DNA from: an uncultured Eubacteriales bacterium
GTDB lineage: Bacteria; Bacillota; Clostridia; Monoglobales; Monoglobaceae
Reading direction: 5' to 3'
Length of the DNA stretch: 18,189 nucleotides
NCBI GenBank assembly: GCA_900550775.1
Contig: URTH01000013.1
Location: forward strand, 1-18,189
Below the pieces are notes generated by a model. It was not told where the DNA came from. It saw only the letters and a program-made list of their open reading frames with translations, and ran no database searches. A program made the position numbers and the translations under genes. Numbering within the stretch: position 1 is the first letter of the stretch; every line of letters starts with the position of its first letter. Shown piece after piece: positions 1-7,820 of this stretch.

Positions 1-450
1 TTTGCAATCACCGAGTTTTCGGTCGGCGCGCTGAATGACGAGTACGGCTATGAGGGGCAGGGCGACTACATGCGCGACATGATGATTGCGGCGTTCAGTC
101 ACCCGGCATGTACGGGATTCGGAATCTGGTGGCTCTCGGACAGCTGGACGGACTGGGATTCGCCCTACCGCCCCGATAACCCCGACAATAAGGGGAACGG
201 CGCCGGTGTTTCGCCGCTTTACAACCGTTGGTTCGGTGAAAAACCGGGTCTGAAACAGTATCAGGATCTGCTTTATAACAAATGGTGGACAAGAGGCGCG
301 ACCGCAATCACCGACCAAAACGGCGTTGCAGCGGTGAACGGGTTTTACGGCGATTATGACGTCACCGTCAAGGTGGACGGAAAAACAAAAACCGCGATGG
401 CGGCGTTCCATAAGGGATATGAAAACGAATTGGTAATTACCGTTCGTTAG
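1..450 (+). CDS. GH10 endo-1,4-beta-xylanase, C-terminal part (5'-truncated by window edge)
   Basis: The reading frame is open from base 1, so only the last 149 residues are visible. It begins with AITEFSV, which matches the strand carrying the catalytic nucleophile Glu of glycoside hydrolase family 10 (ITEFD/ITELD in relatives); here it is residue 5 of the visible part. Then come the family's late motifs: IAAFSHPACTGFGIWWLSD, the KPGLKQYQDL helix, and the WWT...TDQNG...NGFYGDYDVTV ending often found in clostridial xylanases. The family hydrolyses internal beta-1,4 links of xylan, generally outside the cell; the signal peptide and N-terminal half lie outside the window. The stop is a normal TAG followed by a strong terminator, so the gene looks intact at its 3' end. 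Its closeness to a sugar-type binding lipoprotein and a YesM kinase suggests a plant-polysaccharide locus, which is inference. GH10 is well supported; exact substrate is not. Confidence 0.82.
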   Translation, partial: FAITEFSVGALNDEYGYEGQGDYMRDMMIAAFSHPACTGFGIWWLSDSWTDWDSPYRPDNPDNKGNGAGVSPLYNRWFGEKPGLKQYQDLLYNKWWTRGATAITDQNGVAAVNGFYGDYDVTVKVDGKTKTAMAAFHKGYENELVITVR

Positions 451-497
451 CCGAAAGAGAGCAATCCGAACCCGCCTGAAAAGGCGAAACAAAAAAA

Positions 498-529
498 GGC
501 AGAAAGCCGGGATTTGGCTTTCTGCCTTT
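498..529. terminator. Bidirectional rho-independent terminator between convergent genes
   Basis: A perfect 11-bp stem (GGCAGAAAGCC, 498-508, with GGCTTTCTGCC, 516-526) encloses a 7-nt loop. It is preceded by seven A (491-497) and followed by TTT. Read on the minus strand the A run becomes a seven-T tract, so it works best as terminator of the minus-strand kinase gene, and more weakly for the xylanase gene. Confidence 0.85.
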
Positions 530-567
530 AAATGTGCCGAAAACGGCGTAAAATCAGCAAGAAATTT

Positions 568-604
568 CATTTCTGCGGCGAGGAGAAATGCCGCTTGTTT
601 TTTT
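568..604 (+). terminator. Possible second terminator for the xylanase transcript
   Basis: A 7-bp inverted repeat (CATTTCT, 568-574, with AGAAATG, 584-590) overlaps an alternative 5-bp GC stem (GCGGC, 575-579, with GCCGC, 590-594). A TTGTTTTTTT tract follows at 595-604. The two stems exclude each other and the loops are 9-10 nt, so this is a weaker candidate than the terminator upstream of it. Confidence 0.35.
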
Positions 605-616
605 AGGCGGCTTCTG

Positions 617-2419
617 CTATAATGACCTTGATGTACCGCTGCCGTTTGCGGGATCGTTCCAAATGGCTCTGATGCGGATTTCGGCGGTCAGGCCGCGCGG
701 ATGATTCTTTTTATAAGTCAGGCCGTATTCGTCCCCAAAATAGATATGGATTCTCTGGTTGATATTGTGGATGCCGTACTTTTCCACCGGCTCGTCAGGG
801 GCAAATTTTTGATTGACCTGGCGGTTTAGCTCGTTGATATCGACCAGACCTTCGGGGCCGTTGTCGCTGACGGTAATCACGATATCGCCGCCGTCACGCT
901 TTGCGGCAAGCTCAATCATGCCGCGCTCCTCAATTTCTGGAAAGGCGTGATTGATACAGTTTTCTACTAGCGGCTGCAGGGTTAGCTTGCAGATGTGCGC
1001 CATGAGCAGCTCTTCCGGGATATCGGTGTGCAGGGTGAATTTGTCCGCATAACGGATTTTTTGAATATACATATAGCTTTTTACCTGTTCCACTTCCTGG
1101 GCAAGCGTGATGACCTCCGCACCGTTGCTGAGCGAAATCATAAAGAATTTGGAAAGCGCCATAATCATCTGCTGGATATCGTCGGCGTGATACTTTTTTG
1201 CGAGGACGCAGACAGAATTCAGCGTGTTATACAAAAAGTGCGGCGTAATCTGCGCCTGCAGCGCTTTCAGCTCGGCGCGCTGGCGTTTGGTGGTCTCATG
1301 CTCAATGTTTAAAATCAGATCCTTGATGGTAATCTGCATGTTGTTAAACACCGAGAACAATACCCCGATTTCATCGTTTGCGTCAGAGATCAGCGGCGTT
1401 TCGTTTCCCGGTTCGTAGCAGCGCATCGCCGATGAGAGGATGGAGAGCGGTCTTGTGATGGTGATTGAGACAACCAGGATAAAAATCAGGGACAGCAGAA
1501 ACAGCGCGAGCGCGGTGATTAAAATTGCGATCATGATCGCGTTTCGCGTGGAGCGGAACTCTTTGATGCGGACGGCGCCGACCAGAAAAAGCCCCGTATC
1601 CTTGATGGGGTGGGTCGAGATCAGAAAGTTTTGGCCGTCAATGGCGGCGGTTCGGGTTTCGCTTTGGGTACTCTTTAGCATATCGCCGAAGAGAATCTGG
1701 CTGTTTACCAGGTGCTGGCCGATTTCGGATGTGTCATAGTCCACCAGATGATTGGAGGAACTGATAAACAGACGGCCGGTTTTACCGAGCGTTACATCGT
1801 TGATGATTTTGGTGAAATTGCGGATGTTTACGTTGGCTTTCAGCACGGCCACGGGTTCGTTGGTGGTAAAATCGACCAAAAGCTTGGATACCACAATAAA
1901 GCTATTGCTCTCGTTGATGTTATTCCGAACGGTCCAGCCGGTGGAATTGCTCAGCCGCAGCGAATTGTTAAACCAGATGTCGTTCTGCATCTGATCCGCG
2001 GAAAACACGTGTGAGCCGGTGCTGAGCGGCGGAAAGTCCGGGCGGTTTAACACGTATAATTCAAGCTGAGAAATGCTGTTTTGAAAGATGTCGGTTTCCA
2101 TCAGTGAGTTTTCAAGGGTAGCAACCTCTTTTAATGTGGAGTCGTGCTTGTCGCTGCACAGGATATCCTGGACTTCTTTTTTAATCTGAAAAGAAAGCAT
2201 GATGGCGTTGATGCTGTCAATTTCCGAGCTGAGCGCCTGATGCGAGGCAAGAATGGCCTGCTCCACATTCTGCTGCGCAAGGTCAACCACGACGGTCTCC
2301 GAACGCCAGATGACAACCAAAGAAAAAATGGTGAGCGTAAGGACGACAATCGAGGTATAAGCAAGGACTAATTTGGATTTAATAGAAAGAAAGGTTTTTT
2401 CCCGTTTTTTTCTTAACAT
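617..2419 (-). CDS. YesM-type sensor histidine kinase
   Basis: 600 residues. A short basic N-terminus precedes TM1 (about 17-38), then an extracytoplasmic sensor region of about 250 residues, TM2 (about 293-318), a HAMP linker and a kinase core of the His_kinase (PF06580)/HATPase_c type. The phospho-acceptor is His394 in QITPHFLYNTLNS; the N box is PLVENCINH with Asn487; a DNGPEG G1 box and a GIHNINQRI late motif follow. All expected catalytic motifs are present. The start is supported by AGGGTG seven bases upstream and a consensus promoter. YesM kinases normally pair with an AraC-type response regulator (YesN) encoded next door and respond to saccharides, but no regulator gene adjoins this one: downstream is a terminator and the convergent xylanase. 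It is divergent from a solute-binding lipoprotein that could supply the signal (inference). Family assignment is very secure; the signal is unknown. Confidence 0.95.
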   Translation of the reverse strand: MLRKKREKTFLSIKSKLVLAYTSIVVLTLTIFSLVVIWRSETVVVDLAQQNVEQAILASHQALSSEIDSINAIMLSFQIKKEVQDILCSDKHDSTLKEVATLENSLMETDIFQNSISQLELYVLNRPDFPPLSTGSHVFSADQMQNDIWFNNSLRLSNSTGWTVRNNINESNSFIVVSKLLVDFTTNEPVAVLKANVNIRNFTKIINDVTLGKTGRLFISSSNHLVDYDTSEIGQHLVNSQILFGDMLKSTQSETRTAAIDGQNFLISTHPIKDTGLFLVGAVRIKEFRSTRNAIMIAILITALALFLLSLIFILVVSITITRPLSILSSAMRCYEPGNETPLISDANDEIGVLFSVFNNMQITIKDLILNIEHETTKRQRAELKALQAQITPHFLYNTLNSVCVLAKKYHADDIQQMIMALSKFFMISLSNGAEVITLAQEVEQVKSYMYIQKIRYADKFTLHTDIPEELLMAHICKLTLQPLVENCINHAFPEIEERGMIELAAKRDGGDIVITVSDNGPEGLVDINELNRQVNQKFAPDEPVEKYGIHNINQRIHIYFGDEYGLTYKKNHPRGLTAEIRIRAIWNDPANGSGTSRSL

Positions 2420-2462
2420 AGCGTTTCACCCTAAGATATTTGCTGATCGTTGATCTGATTTT

Positions 2463-2491
2463 ATTATAAATGTTCGACAAAAAAAGGTCAA
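2463..2491 (-). promoter_or_regulatory. Sigma-A-type promoter of the kinase gene
   Basis: On the minus strand: TTGACC (2491-2486), 17-bp spacer with a T7 run, TATAAT (2468-2463). The -10 is a perfect match and the -35 differs at one base. The start codon lies about 40 bp downstream of the -10. Confidence 0.8.
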
Positions 2492-2518
2492 GAAAATTTA
2501 TTCTTGCGGGCAAAAGAC

Positions 2519-2546
2519 CGTAAGTTTTCAAACGAATCGTAAGTTT
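2519..2546 (+). promoter_or_regulatory. Direct repeat, candidate activator binding site
   Basis: CGTAAGTTT occurs exactly at 2519-2527 and again at 2538-2546, giving a 19-bp start-to-start period (about two helical turns). The second copy ends six bases before the -35 of the lipoprotein promoter. Tandem half-sites in this position are typical of response-regulator or AraC-family activators. Which protein binds is not known. Confidence 0.45.
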
Positions 2547-2552
2547 ATCGGA

Positions 2553-2581
2553 TTGCAAAGAAGAGGCACACTTGATAAAAT
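2553..2581 (+). promoter_or_regulatory. Promoter of the solute-binding lipoprotein gene
   Basis: TTGCAA (2553-2558), 17-bp spacer, TAAAAT (2576-2581). The match is good but not perfect, which suits an activated promoter. The predicted start of transcription is near 2588, leaving a leader of about 45 nt. Confidence 0.6.
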
Positions 2582-2631
2582 GGGGATAGAACAAAAGGGT
2601 TTGTACGTGTGCCTGAGAAAGAGGGGGTACC

Positions 2632-3768
2632 ATGAAGAAAACGATTATACTGGGAATCATTCTTGCCATGGCGGCCATGCTGTGCAGCTGCAGCGGCGGC
2701 GAGACAGCAAGACGCCGAGTCAAGCAGGAGATTGTTGTTGCCTGCGGCCGGGACGCCACCGGCACCATGAAAAATCTGATGAACGAATTTACGGCGCAGA
2801 GCGAGACAACACAGGTCAAGCTGATTGAGTTTTCCAACGAGAGCACGGAGCTTTACCGTGCGGTCAGTGCGATGCTGGCCGGAAAGGAAGTGCCGCTGGA
2901 CGCCATGCTGATTGAGGATGTCTGGGTCAGCGAATTTGTAAAAAACGGATATTTGCAGCCGCTCGGCGGCAGCGTCAGCTTTGACCGTGACAGTTATCAC
3001 CCGGCCATTGTCGATTTTGCCCAAACGGACGGAGATCTTTATTGGTATCCGCTGATTTTGGATACGGGGCTTATGTACTATCGGGACGACATCACGGACG
3101 GAAGTCTTGACTATCGGCAGCTTGCGGAGCAAAGCGCGATCCGTTACGCAGTCCAGGGCGCGGACGGCGAGGAAATGATTTGCTGCGCGATGGAATTGAT
3201 CCATCTGACGGGATCGGTGCGCGACGGCGTGCGCCTTTATAAAAAGGCGATCGATGGTTCGGTGCCGGGCGATCCTGTGACAAGCTTTAAAAACGGTGAC
3301 GCGGCGTATGTGCGTGCGTGGACGTGCGACAATAGCGATATCATGCGCGGATATTCTCCCGTTGCGGCACAGGTCAGCACCAAGGTCTTGATGCGGACGG
3401 ACGGTGAGGCTTATGCCACCGCAAGGGCGTACGGCATGTCGGTCAATGCGGCAAGCGAAAAGGCCGAAAACGTCAAAGAGCTTCTTAACTATCTGGCGAC
3501 GCCGGATGTGAAGAACCGAATTTTAAAGGAGATGGGAACGCTGCCGATGCAGGCGGCGGACTGCGAAAACCCGTTTATCTCCTATTATCGGGATTATATT
3601 GATGACACATTTCCGATGTTTCAGACGCTGAAATTCAGACCCAAAAAAGAGGATTATACCCACCTTTCAAAGGATGCGGAAACAGCGCTTAGTGAATATC
3701 TGGCAGGTGACGGCTCAATTGACGCGGCCGCCGCTGCAATTGAAAATCTGCTTGACGATACAAAATAG
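2632..3768 (+). CDS. Extracellular solute-binding lipoprotein (ABC family 1, sugar type)
   Basis: 378 residues. The N-terminus MKKTIILGIILAMAAMLCSC is a lipoprotein signal peptide; LCSC fits a lipobox with Cys20 as the lipidated residue. The mature part follows the MalE-like family 1 pattern: a first beta strand (EIVVACGRDATGTMKNL), MLIEDVWVSEFVKNGYLQPL, then LYWYPLILDTGLMYYRDDI, which is the usual ligand-cleft region. It is somewhat shorter than many family members (often over 400 residues). The start has AGGGGG upstream. No permease or ATPase gene follows; a terminator comes straight after the stop, so it is transcribed alone. It may serve permeases encoded elsewhere or act as a ligand-binding partner of the divergent YesM kinase (inference). 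Family is secure; ligand unknown, oligosaccharide likely given the neighbouring xylanase. Confidence 0.88.
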   Translation: MKKTIILGIILAMAAMLCSCSGGETARRRVKQEIVVACGRDATGTMKNLMNEFTAQSETTQVKLIEFSNESTELYRAVSAMLAGKEVPLDAMLIEDVWVSEFVKNGYLQPLGGSVSFDRDSYHPAIVDFAQTDGDLYWYPLILDTGLMYYRDDITDGSLDYRQLAEQSAIRYAVQGADGEEMICCAMELIHLTGSVRDGVRLYKKAIDGSVPGDPVTSFKNGDAAYVRAWTCDNSDIMRGYSPVAAQVSTKVLMRTDGEAYATARAYGMSVNAASEKAENVKELLNYLATPDVKNRILKEMGTLPMQAADCENPFISYYRDYIDDTFPMFQTLKFRPKKEDYTHLSKDAETALSEYLAGDGSIDAAAAAIENLLDDTK

Positions 3769-3772
3769 AGGC

Positions 3773-3805
3773 AGGCGGCGTATTTTGCGCCGCCTTTGTT
3801 GTTTT
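3773..3805 (+). terminator. Rho-independent terminator after the lipoprotein gene
   Basis: Perfect 8-bp stem AGGCGGCG (3773-3780) with CGCCGCCT (3788-3795), 7-nt loop, then TTGTTGTTTT. It begins five bases after the stop codon and isolates this gene from the purine operon. Confidence 0.85.
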
Positions 3806-3809
3806 AGAT

Positions 3810-3826
3810 TTGTGTCAATTGCACAA
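3810..3826. promoter_or_regulatory. 17-bp imperfect palindrome upstream of the purine operon
   Basis: TTGTGTCAATTGCACAA has 5-bp perfect outer arms (TTGTG/CACAA) and partial inner symmetry. It lies about 80 bp upstream of the purL -35. It looks operator-like, but fits no regulator consensus I can assign. The rest of the 235-bp gap between genes holds a terminator, two TTGACA elements and the purL leader; I see no riboswitch there. Confidence 0.25.
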
Positions 3827-3905
3827 CGAAATTTTATTCTCCTGCTATCGGTTAAACACCCTTGACAATAAGCGACGGTATGCGCCAACTTTCTTTGGTT
3901 TTACC

Positions 3906-3934
3906 TTGACAAATCCGCGGTTTACGATTACAAT
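3906..3934 (+). promoter_or_regulatory. Sigma-A-type promoter of the purine operon
   Basis: TTGACA (3906-3911, perfect), 17-bp spacer, TACAAT (3929-3934, one mismatch). Transcription should begin near 3941, leaving a leader of about 60 nt before purL. A second CTTGACAA copy at 3861-3868 sits 44 bp upstream and has no matching -10. Confidence 0.8.
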
Positions 3935-4003
3935 AAAAGGGTGAGAGGGGAAACCTTTTCCATAAAATAGCCACGAATATCACCAGGAAACGGAGCGGTA
4001 CGA

Positions 4004-7000
4004 ATGAGCATCAAACGACTATTTGTAGAGAAAAAGAAGGGTTTTGATATCGAAGCGAAGGCGATGGTTCATGACCTGCGCGAAAATTTGGGTCTGCGCG
4101 GTCTTACCGGGGTACGTGTGATCAATCGCTATGATATAGAAGGAATCAGTGACGAAGAGCTTGCGCTGACGCAGTTTACGGTGTTTGCAGAACCACAGGT
4201 GGATGAGCTTACCATGGGGGACATCAAGATTGCGGAGGGCAAGTATTTTGTTATGGAGTATTTGCCGGGACAGTTTGATCAAAGAGCGGATAGCGCCGCA
4301 CAGTGCGTACAGATTATGACCGGGGGCGAAAAACCAAGGGTTCGGACTGCAAAAGTGGTGGTATTGCTGGGGGATATCAGCGATGACGCGCTGCGCAGCG
4401 CCGAGAGTTATTGTGTCAATCCGGTAGAATCCCGTCTGACTGATATGAGCCTTCCCAAAACGCTGTCCGAGCGTTTGGACGCACCGGCTGATGTCAGAAT
4501 TTTAGACGGTTTTATTGATTATGACCAAGATCAGTTAGAGGACATGATCCGGGAATTGGGTCTTGCCATGGATCTTGACGATATGAAGTTTTGTAAGTCT
4601 TATTTTAAAGATGTTGAAAAGCGCGATCCGAGCCTGACCGAAGTGCGGATGATTGATACCTATTGGTCGGATCACTGCCGCCACACCACGTTTTCTACCA
4701 TTTTGGATCATGTGGAGATTGAAGATGCCCTGGTACAGGATACCTATCAGTCTTATCTTAAATCGCGCAAAAACGTCTACGGGGATCGGAAAAAGAACAT
4801 CTGTCTGATGGATATTGCCACCATTGCGGTGAAGGAACTGAAGAAACAGGGCGTTTTGACCGCACTGGATGAATCGGAGGAGATCAACGCCTGCTCCATC
4901 GAGGTGGATGTGGAAATGGAGGATCAGACCACCGAAAAGTGGCTGGTGATGTTTAAAAATGAGACGCATAACCACCCGACGGAAATCGAGCCCTTCGGCG
5001 GTGCGGCAACTTGTTTGGGCGGTGCAATCCGCGATCCGCTGTCGGGACGTTCTTATGTCTACCAGGCGATGCGTGTGACCGGGTCGGGCGATCCGCGGAA
5101 AACACTGAAAGAGACGTTGCACGGCAAGCTTCCGCAGCGTAAAATTACGGTGGGCGCCGCACAGGGGTACAGCTCCTACGGCAATCAGATCGGGCTGGCG
5201 ACCGGCCAGGTTTCGGAGATTTATGACGAGGGCTATGTGGCAAAGCGGATGGAGATCGGCGCAGTCATTGCGGCCGCACCAAAGGAAAACGTGGTGCGCG
5301 AAGTGCCGGAGCCGGGCGATGTGGTGATTCTTTTGGGCGGCATGACCGGGCGTGACGGCTGCGGCGGCGCAACCGGATCATCGAAGGCACACAATGACGA
5401 TTCGCTGGAGACATGCGGCGCAGAGGTGCAAAAGGGTAACGCCCCGGTTGAGCGAAAGCTGCAGCGTCTGTTCCGCAAGAAAGAGGTTACTACCCTGATT
5501 CGCCGCTGTAACGATTTTGGCGCCGGCGGCGTCTCAGTTGCCATTGGCGAGTTAGCAGACGGACTGCGGATCAATCTGGATCGGGTTCCTAAAAAATATG
5601 AGGGATTAGACGGTACTGAACTTGCGATTTCCGAGTCGCAGGAGCGCATGGCCGTTGTTGTCCGTGCCAAGGACGCACAGACACTGATTGACGCGGCTGA
5701 TCAGGAAAATTTAGAGGCAGTCGTCGTTGCAGAGGTGAACGATACCGGCCGTCTGGTGATGGATTGGCGCGGCAAGACCATCTGTGATATCAGCCGTGAA
5801 TTTTTGAATACCAACGGGGCAGAAAAGCATCACGATGTCTTTGTACCAAAAGGCGTATATGAGGACGCGCTGTTTGATGCGACGCCGCAGGGCGAAAATT
5901 ACGAGGCAAAGGTCAAAAACCTTTTATCTGATCTCAATGTGGCATCGCAAAAGGGCTTGGTTGAGCGGTTCGACAGCACCATCGGAGCGGGAACCGTGCT
6001 GATGCCCTATGGCGGAAAGCATCAGCTGACGCCGCAGCAGAGCATGGTCGCAAAGATTCCGACCCTTCATAAAGAGACCAACACCGCGACGGTTATGACA
6101 TACGGTTACAGCCCCAAATTATCCAAGGCAAATCCCTTCCTGGGCGCACTCTATGCCGTGGTGGAATCGGTAACCAAGGCCGTATGCACCGGCGCAGATT
6201 ATAAGGATGTTTATCTGACGTTCCAGGAATATTTTGAGCGTTTGGGCAGCGATCCCGGACGCTGGGGCAAGCCGTTTGCCGCGCTCCTTGGCGGATATCT
6301 TGCGCAGAAGAAGCTGCAGCTTGCCGCAATCGGCGGCAAGGACAGTATGTCCGGCTCCTTTAACGATATTGACGTTCCGCCGACTCTGGTTTCGTTTGCG
6401 GTTGCACCGCTTTCGGTAAAGTCGGTGACCTCATCGGAATTTAAGGGCAGCGGCAATTTGGTGTTCTGGCTAAAGCCCAAGTATGACGAAAATCATATGC
6501 CGGACTTTGACAGTTTAAAGGCACTTTACGATATGGTGTATTTGATGCTTCATGATACCAAGGTAAAACTGGTGCGTTCGGCATGGGCAGTCGGAAACGG
6601 CGGCGTGATGGAGGCCATCTGTAAGATGGGCTTTGGCAACAAAATCGGATTTACCTTTACGGAGTGCTGCGATAAGCGTGAACTTTTTAACGCGGCCTTT
6701 GGCAGTATCGTGATTGAGGTTGAGGGACTTGGTGCAACCGGTATGCTGGGCGATATGGTTGACGTGGTAAAGCTTGGTCATACAACAGAGGAACCCGTAA
6801 TCCGTATCGGCGGCGAGACAATCAGTTTGGATTCTCTGATTGATTGCTGGCAGCAGCCGCTGGAAGAGGTGTTCGCGACCAAGGCGGACTATGACGATGT
6901 CGGTATGAAAGCGTTTTCCTATGGCGAACGCGTGTTTGTAAAGCCGTCCGAGACGTTTGCAAAGCCGCGCGTCTTTATCCCTGCCTTTCCGGGAACAAAC

Positions 7001-7759
7001 TGTGAATATGATTCTGCCCGCGCGTTTGAGCGCGCCGGCGGCGCCGCTGATGTGCAGATTTTTAAGAACCTGAAGGCGGCACACATTGAGGATTCGATCA
7101 ACCGTTTTGTGGACAGCATCCATAAGGCACAGATGATTATGCTGCCGGGCGGATTTTCCGGCGGTGACGAGCCGGACGGCTCCGGCAAGTTCATTAAGGC
7201 GGCCTTTGAAAACGAGCGCGTCAAAGAGGCAGTCATGGATCTGCTGTATCACCGTGACGGCTTGATGCTGGGTATTTGTAACGGATTCCAGGCGCTGATT
7301 AAGCTCGGACTGGTGCCCTACGGTGAAATCCGTAAGGCAAGCAGCGACAGCCCGACCCTGACCTTTAATACGGTCGGCCGCCATGTTTCGCAGATCGTAT
7401 CGACCAAGATTACCTCGGTAAAATCGCCGTGGTTTGCCGGTGTGCAGCTTGGCGATATCCATCAGATCGCCGTTTCGCACGGGGAGGGACGTTTTGTGGC
7501 AAGTCCGTCTCTGATTGCCGAAATGGAGAAGAACGGCCAGATTGCAACGCAGTATGTGGATATGCAGGGGAACCCGACCTACGAGATGCCCTATAACCCC
7601 AACGGCTCGTATTACGCGATTGAGGCCATCACCAGCAAGGACGGAAGAATTTTAGGAAAGATGGGACACTCCGAACGGTTTAAGGGCGGCGTATTCCAGA
7701 ATATTCCGGGAGAAAAGGATCAAAAGATTTTTGAATCCGGGGTAAAATACTTCCGTTAA
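4004..7759 (+). CDS. purL: Phosphoribosylformylglycinamidine synthase, single-chain clostridial type
   Basis: 1251 residues. FGAM synthase catalyses step 4 of purine synthesis: FGAR + glutamine + ATP to FGAM. It is the large form in which the synthetase and glutaminase (PurQ-like) parts are one chain. Near residue 220 is DTYWSDHCRHTTF, near 320 NETHNHPTEIEPFGG (the ATP and FGAR region), followed by the duplicated AIRS-like halves. The class I glutaminase domain starts near residue 990 (FPGTNCEYD), with LPGGFSGGDEPDG as oxyanion region, nucleophile Cys1092 in GICNGFQ, and the His1222/Glu1224 pair in GHSER. All three triad residues are present. A GGAG lies 8 bp before the ATG, and the operon promoter is upstream. 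It opens the purine gene run, with 61 bp to the next gene. Assignment is very secure. Confidence 0.98.
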   Translation: MSIKRLFVEKKKGFDIEAKAMVHDLRENLGLRGLTGVRVINRYDIEGISDEELALTQFTVFAEPQVDELTMGDIKIAEGKYFVMEYLPGQFDQRADSAAQCVQIMTGGEKPRVRTAKVVVLLGDISDDALRSAESYCVNPVESRLTDMSLPKTLSERLDAPADVRILDGFIDYDQDQLEDMIRELGLAMDLDDMKFCKSYFKDVEKRDPSLTEVRMIDTYWSDHCRHTTFSTILDHVEIEDALVQDTYQSYLKSRKNVYGDRKKNICLMDIATIAVKELKKQGVLTALDESEEINACSIEVDVEMEDQTTEKWLVMFKNETHNHPTEIEPFGGAATCLGGAIRDPLSGRSYVYQAMRVTGSGDPRKTLKETLHGKLPQRKITVGAAQGYSSYGNQIGLATGQVSEIYDEGYVAKRMEIGAVIAAAPKENVVREVPEPGDVVILLGGMTGRDGCGGATGSSKAHNDDSLETCGAEVQKGNAPVERKLQRLFRKKEVTTLIRRCNDFGAGGVSVAIGELADGLRINLDRVPKKYEGLDGTELAISESQERMAVVVRAKDAQTLIDAADQENLEAVVVAEVNDTGRLVMDWRGKTICDISREFLNTNGAEKHHDVFVPKGVYEDALFDATPQGENYEAKVKNLLSDLNVASQKGLVERFDSTIGAGTVLMPYGGKHQLTPQQSMVAKIPTLHKETNTATVMTYGYSPKLSKANPFLGALYAVVESVTKAVCTGADYKDVYLTFQEYFERLGSDPGRWGKPFAALLGGYLAQKKLQLAAIGGKDSMSGSFNDIDVPPTLVSFAVAPLSVKSVTSSEFKGSGNLVFWLKPKYDENHMPDFDSLKALYDMVYLMLHDTKVKLVRSAWAVGNGGVMEAICKMGFGNKIGFTFTECCDKRELFNAAFGSIVIEVEGLGATGMLGDMVDVVKLGHTTEEPVIRIGGETISLDSLIDCWQQPLEEVFATKADYDDVGMKAFSYGERVFVKPSETFAKPRVFIPAFPGTNCEYDSARAFERAGGAADVQIFKNLKAAHIEDSINRFVDSIHKAQMIMLPGGFSGGDEPDGSGKFIKAAFENERVKEAVMDLLYHRDGLMLGICNGFQALIKLGLVPYGEIRKASSDSPTLTFNTVGRHVSQIVSTKITSVKSPWFAGVQLGDIHQIAVSHGEGRFVASPSLIAEMEKNGQIATQYVDMQGNPTYEMPYNPNGSYYAIEAITSKDGRILGKMGHSERFKGGVFQNIPGEKDQKIFESGVKYFR

Positions 7760-7820
7760 ACCATCTTTTATAAATGACAGATCGCGGAGATGATTTCTGC
7801 TTTCGTCAAAGGAGAATTAT

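Noticed and set aside
1..69. Apparent lack of a xylanase N-terminus
   Set aside because: The frame is open to base 1, so this is the window edge and not a pseudogene.
2545..3204. Minus-strand open frame (219 codons) across the lipoprotein gene and promoter region
   Set aside because: It overlaps the lipoprotein signal peptide and motifs on the plus strand, and its translation has no recognisable features.
3935..4003. Possible purine or ZTP riboswitch in the purL leader
   Set aside because: The leader is only about 60 nt, and I see none of the conserved cores. Only a small GGAAA/TTTCC hairpin is present.
6515..7480. Long minus-strand open frame (321 codons) inside purL
   Set aside because: It is antisense to a well-conserved part of purL, matches no family, and follows from the codon pattern of the real gene.
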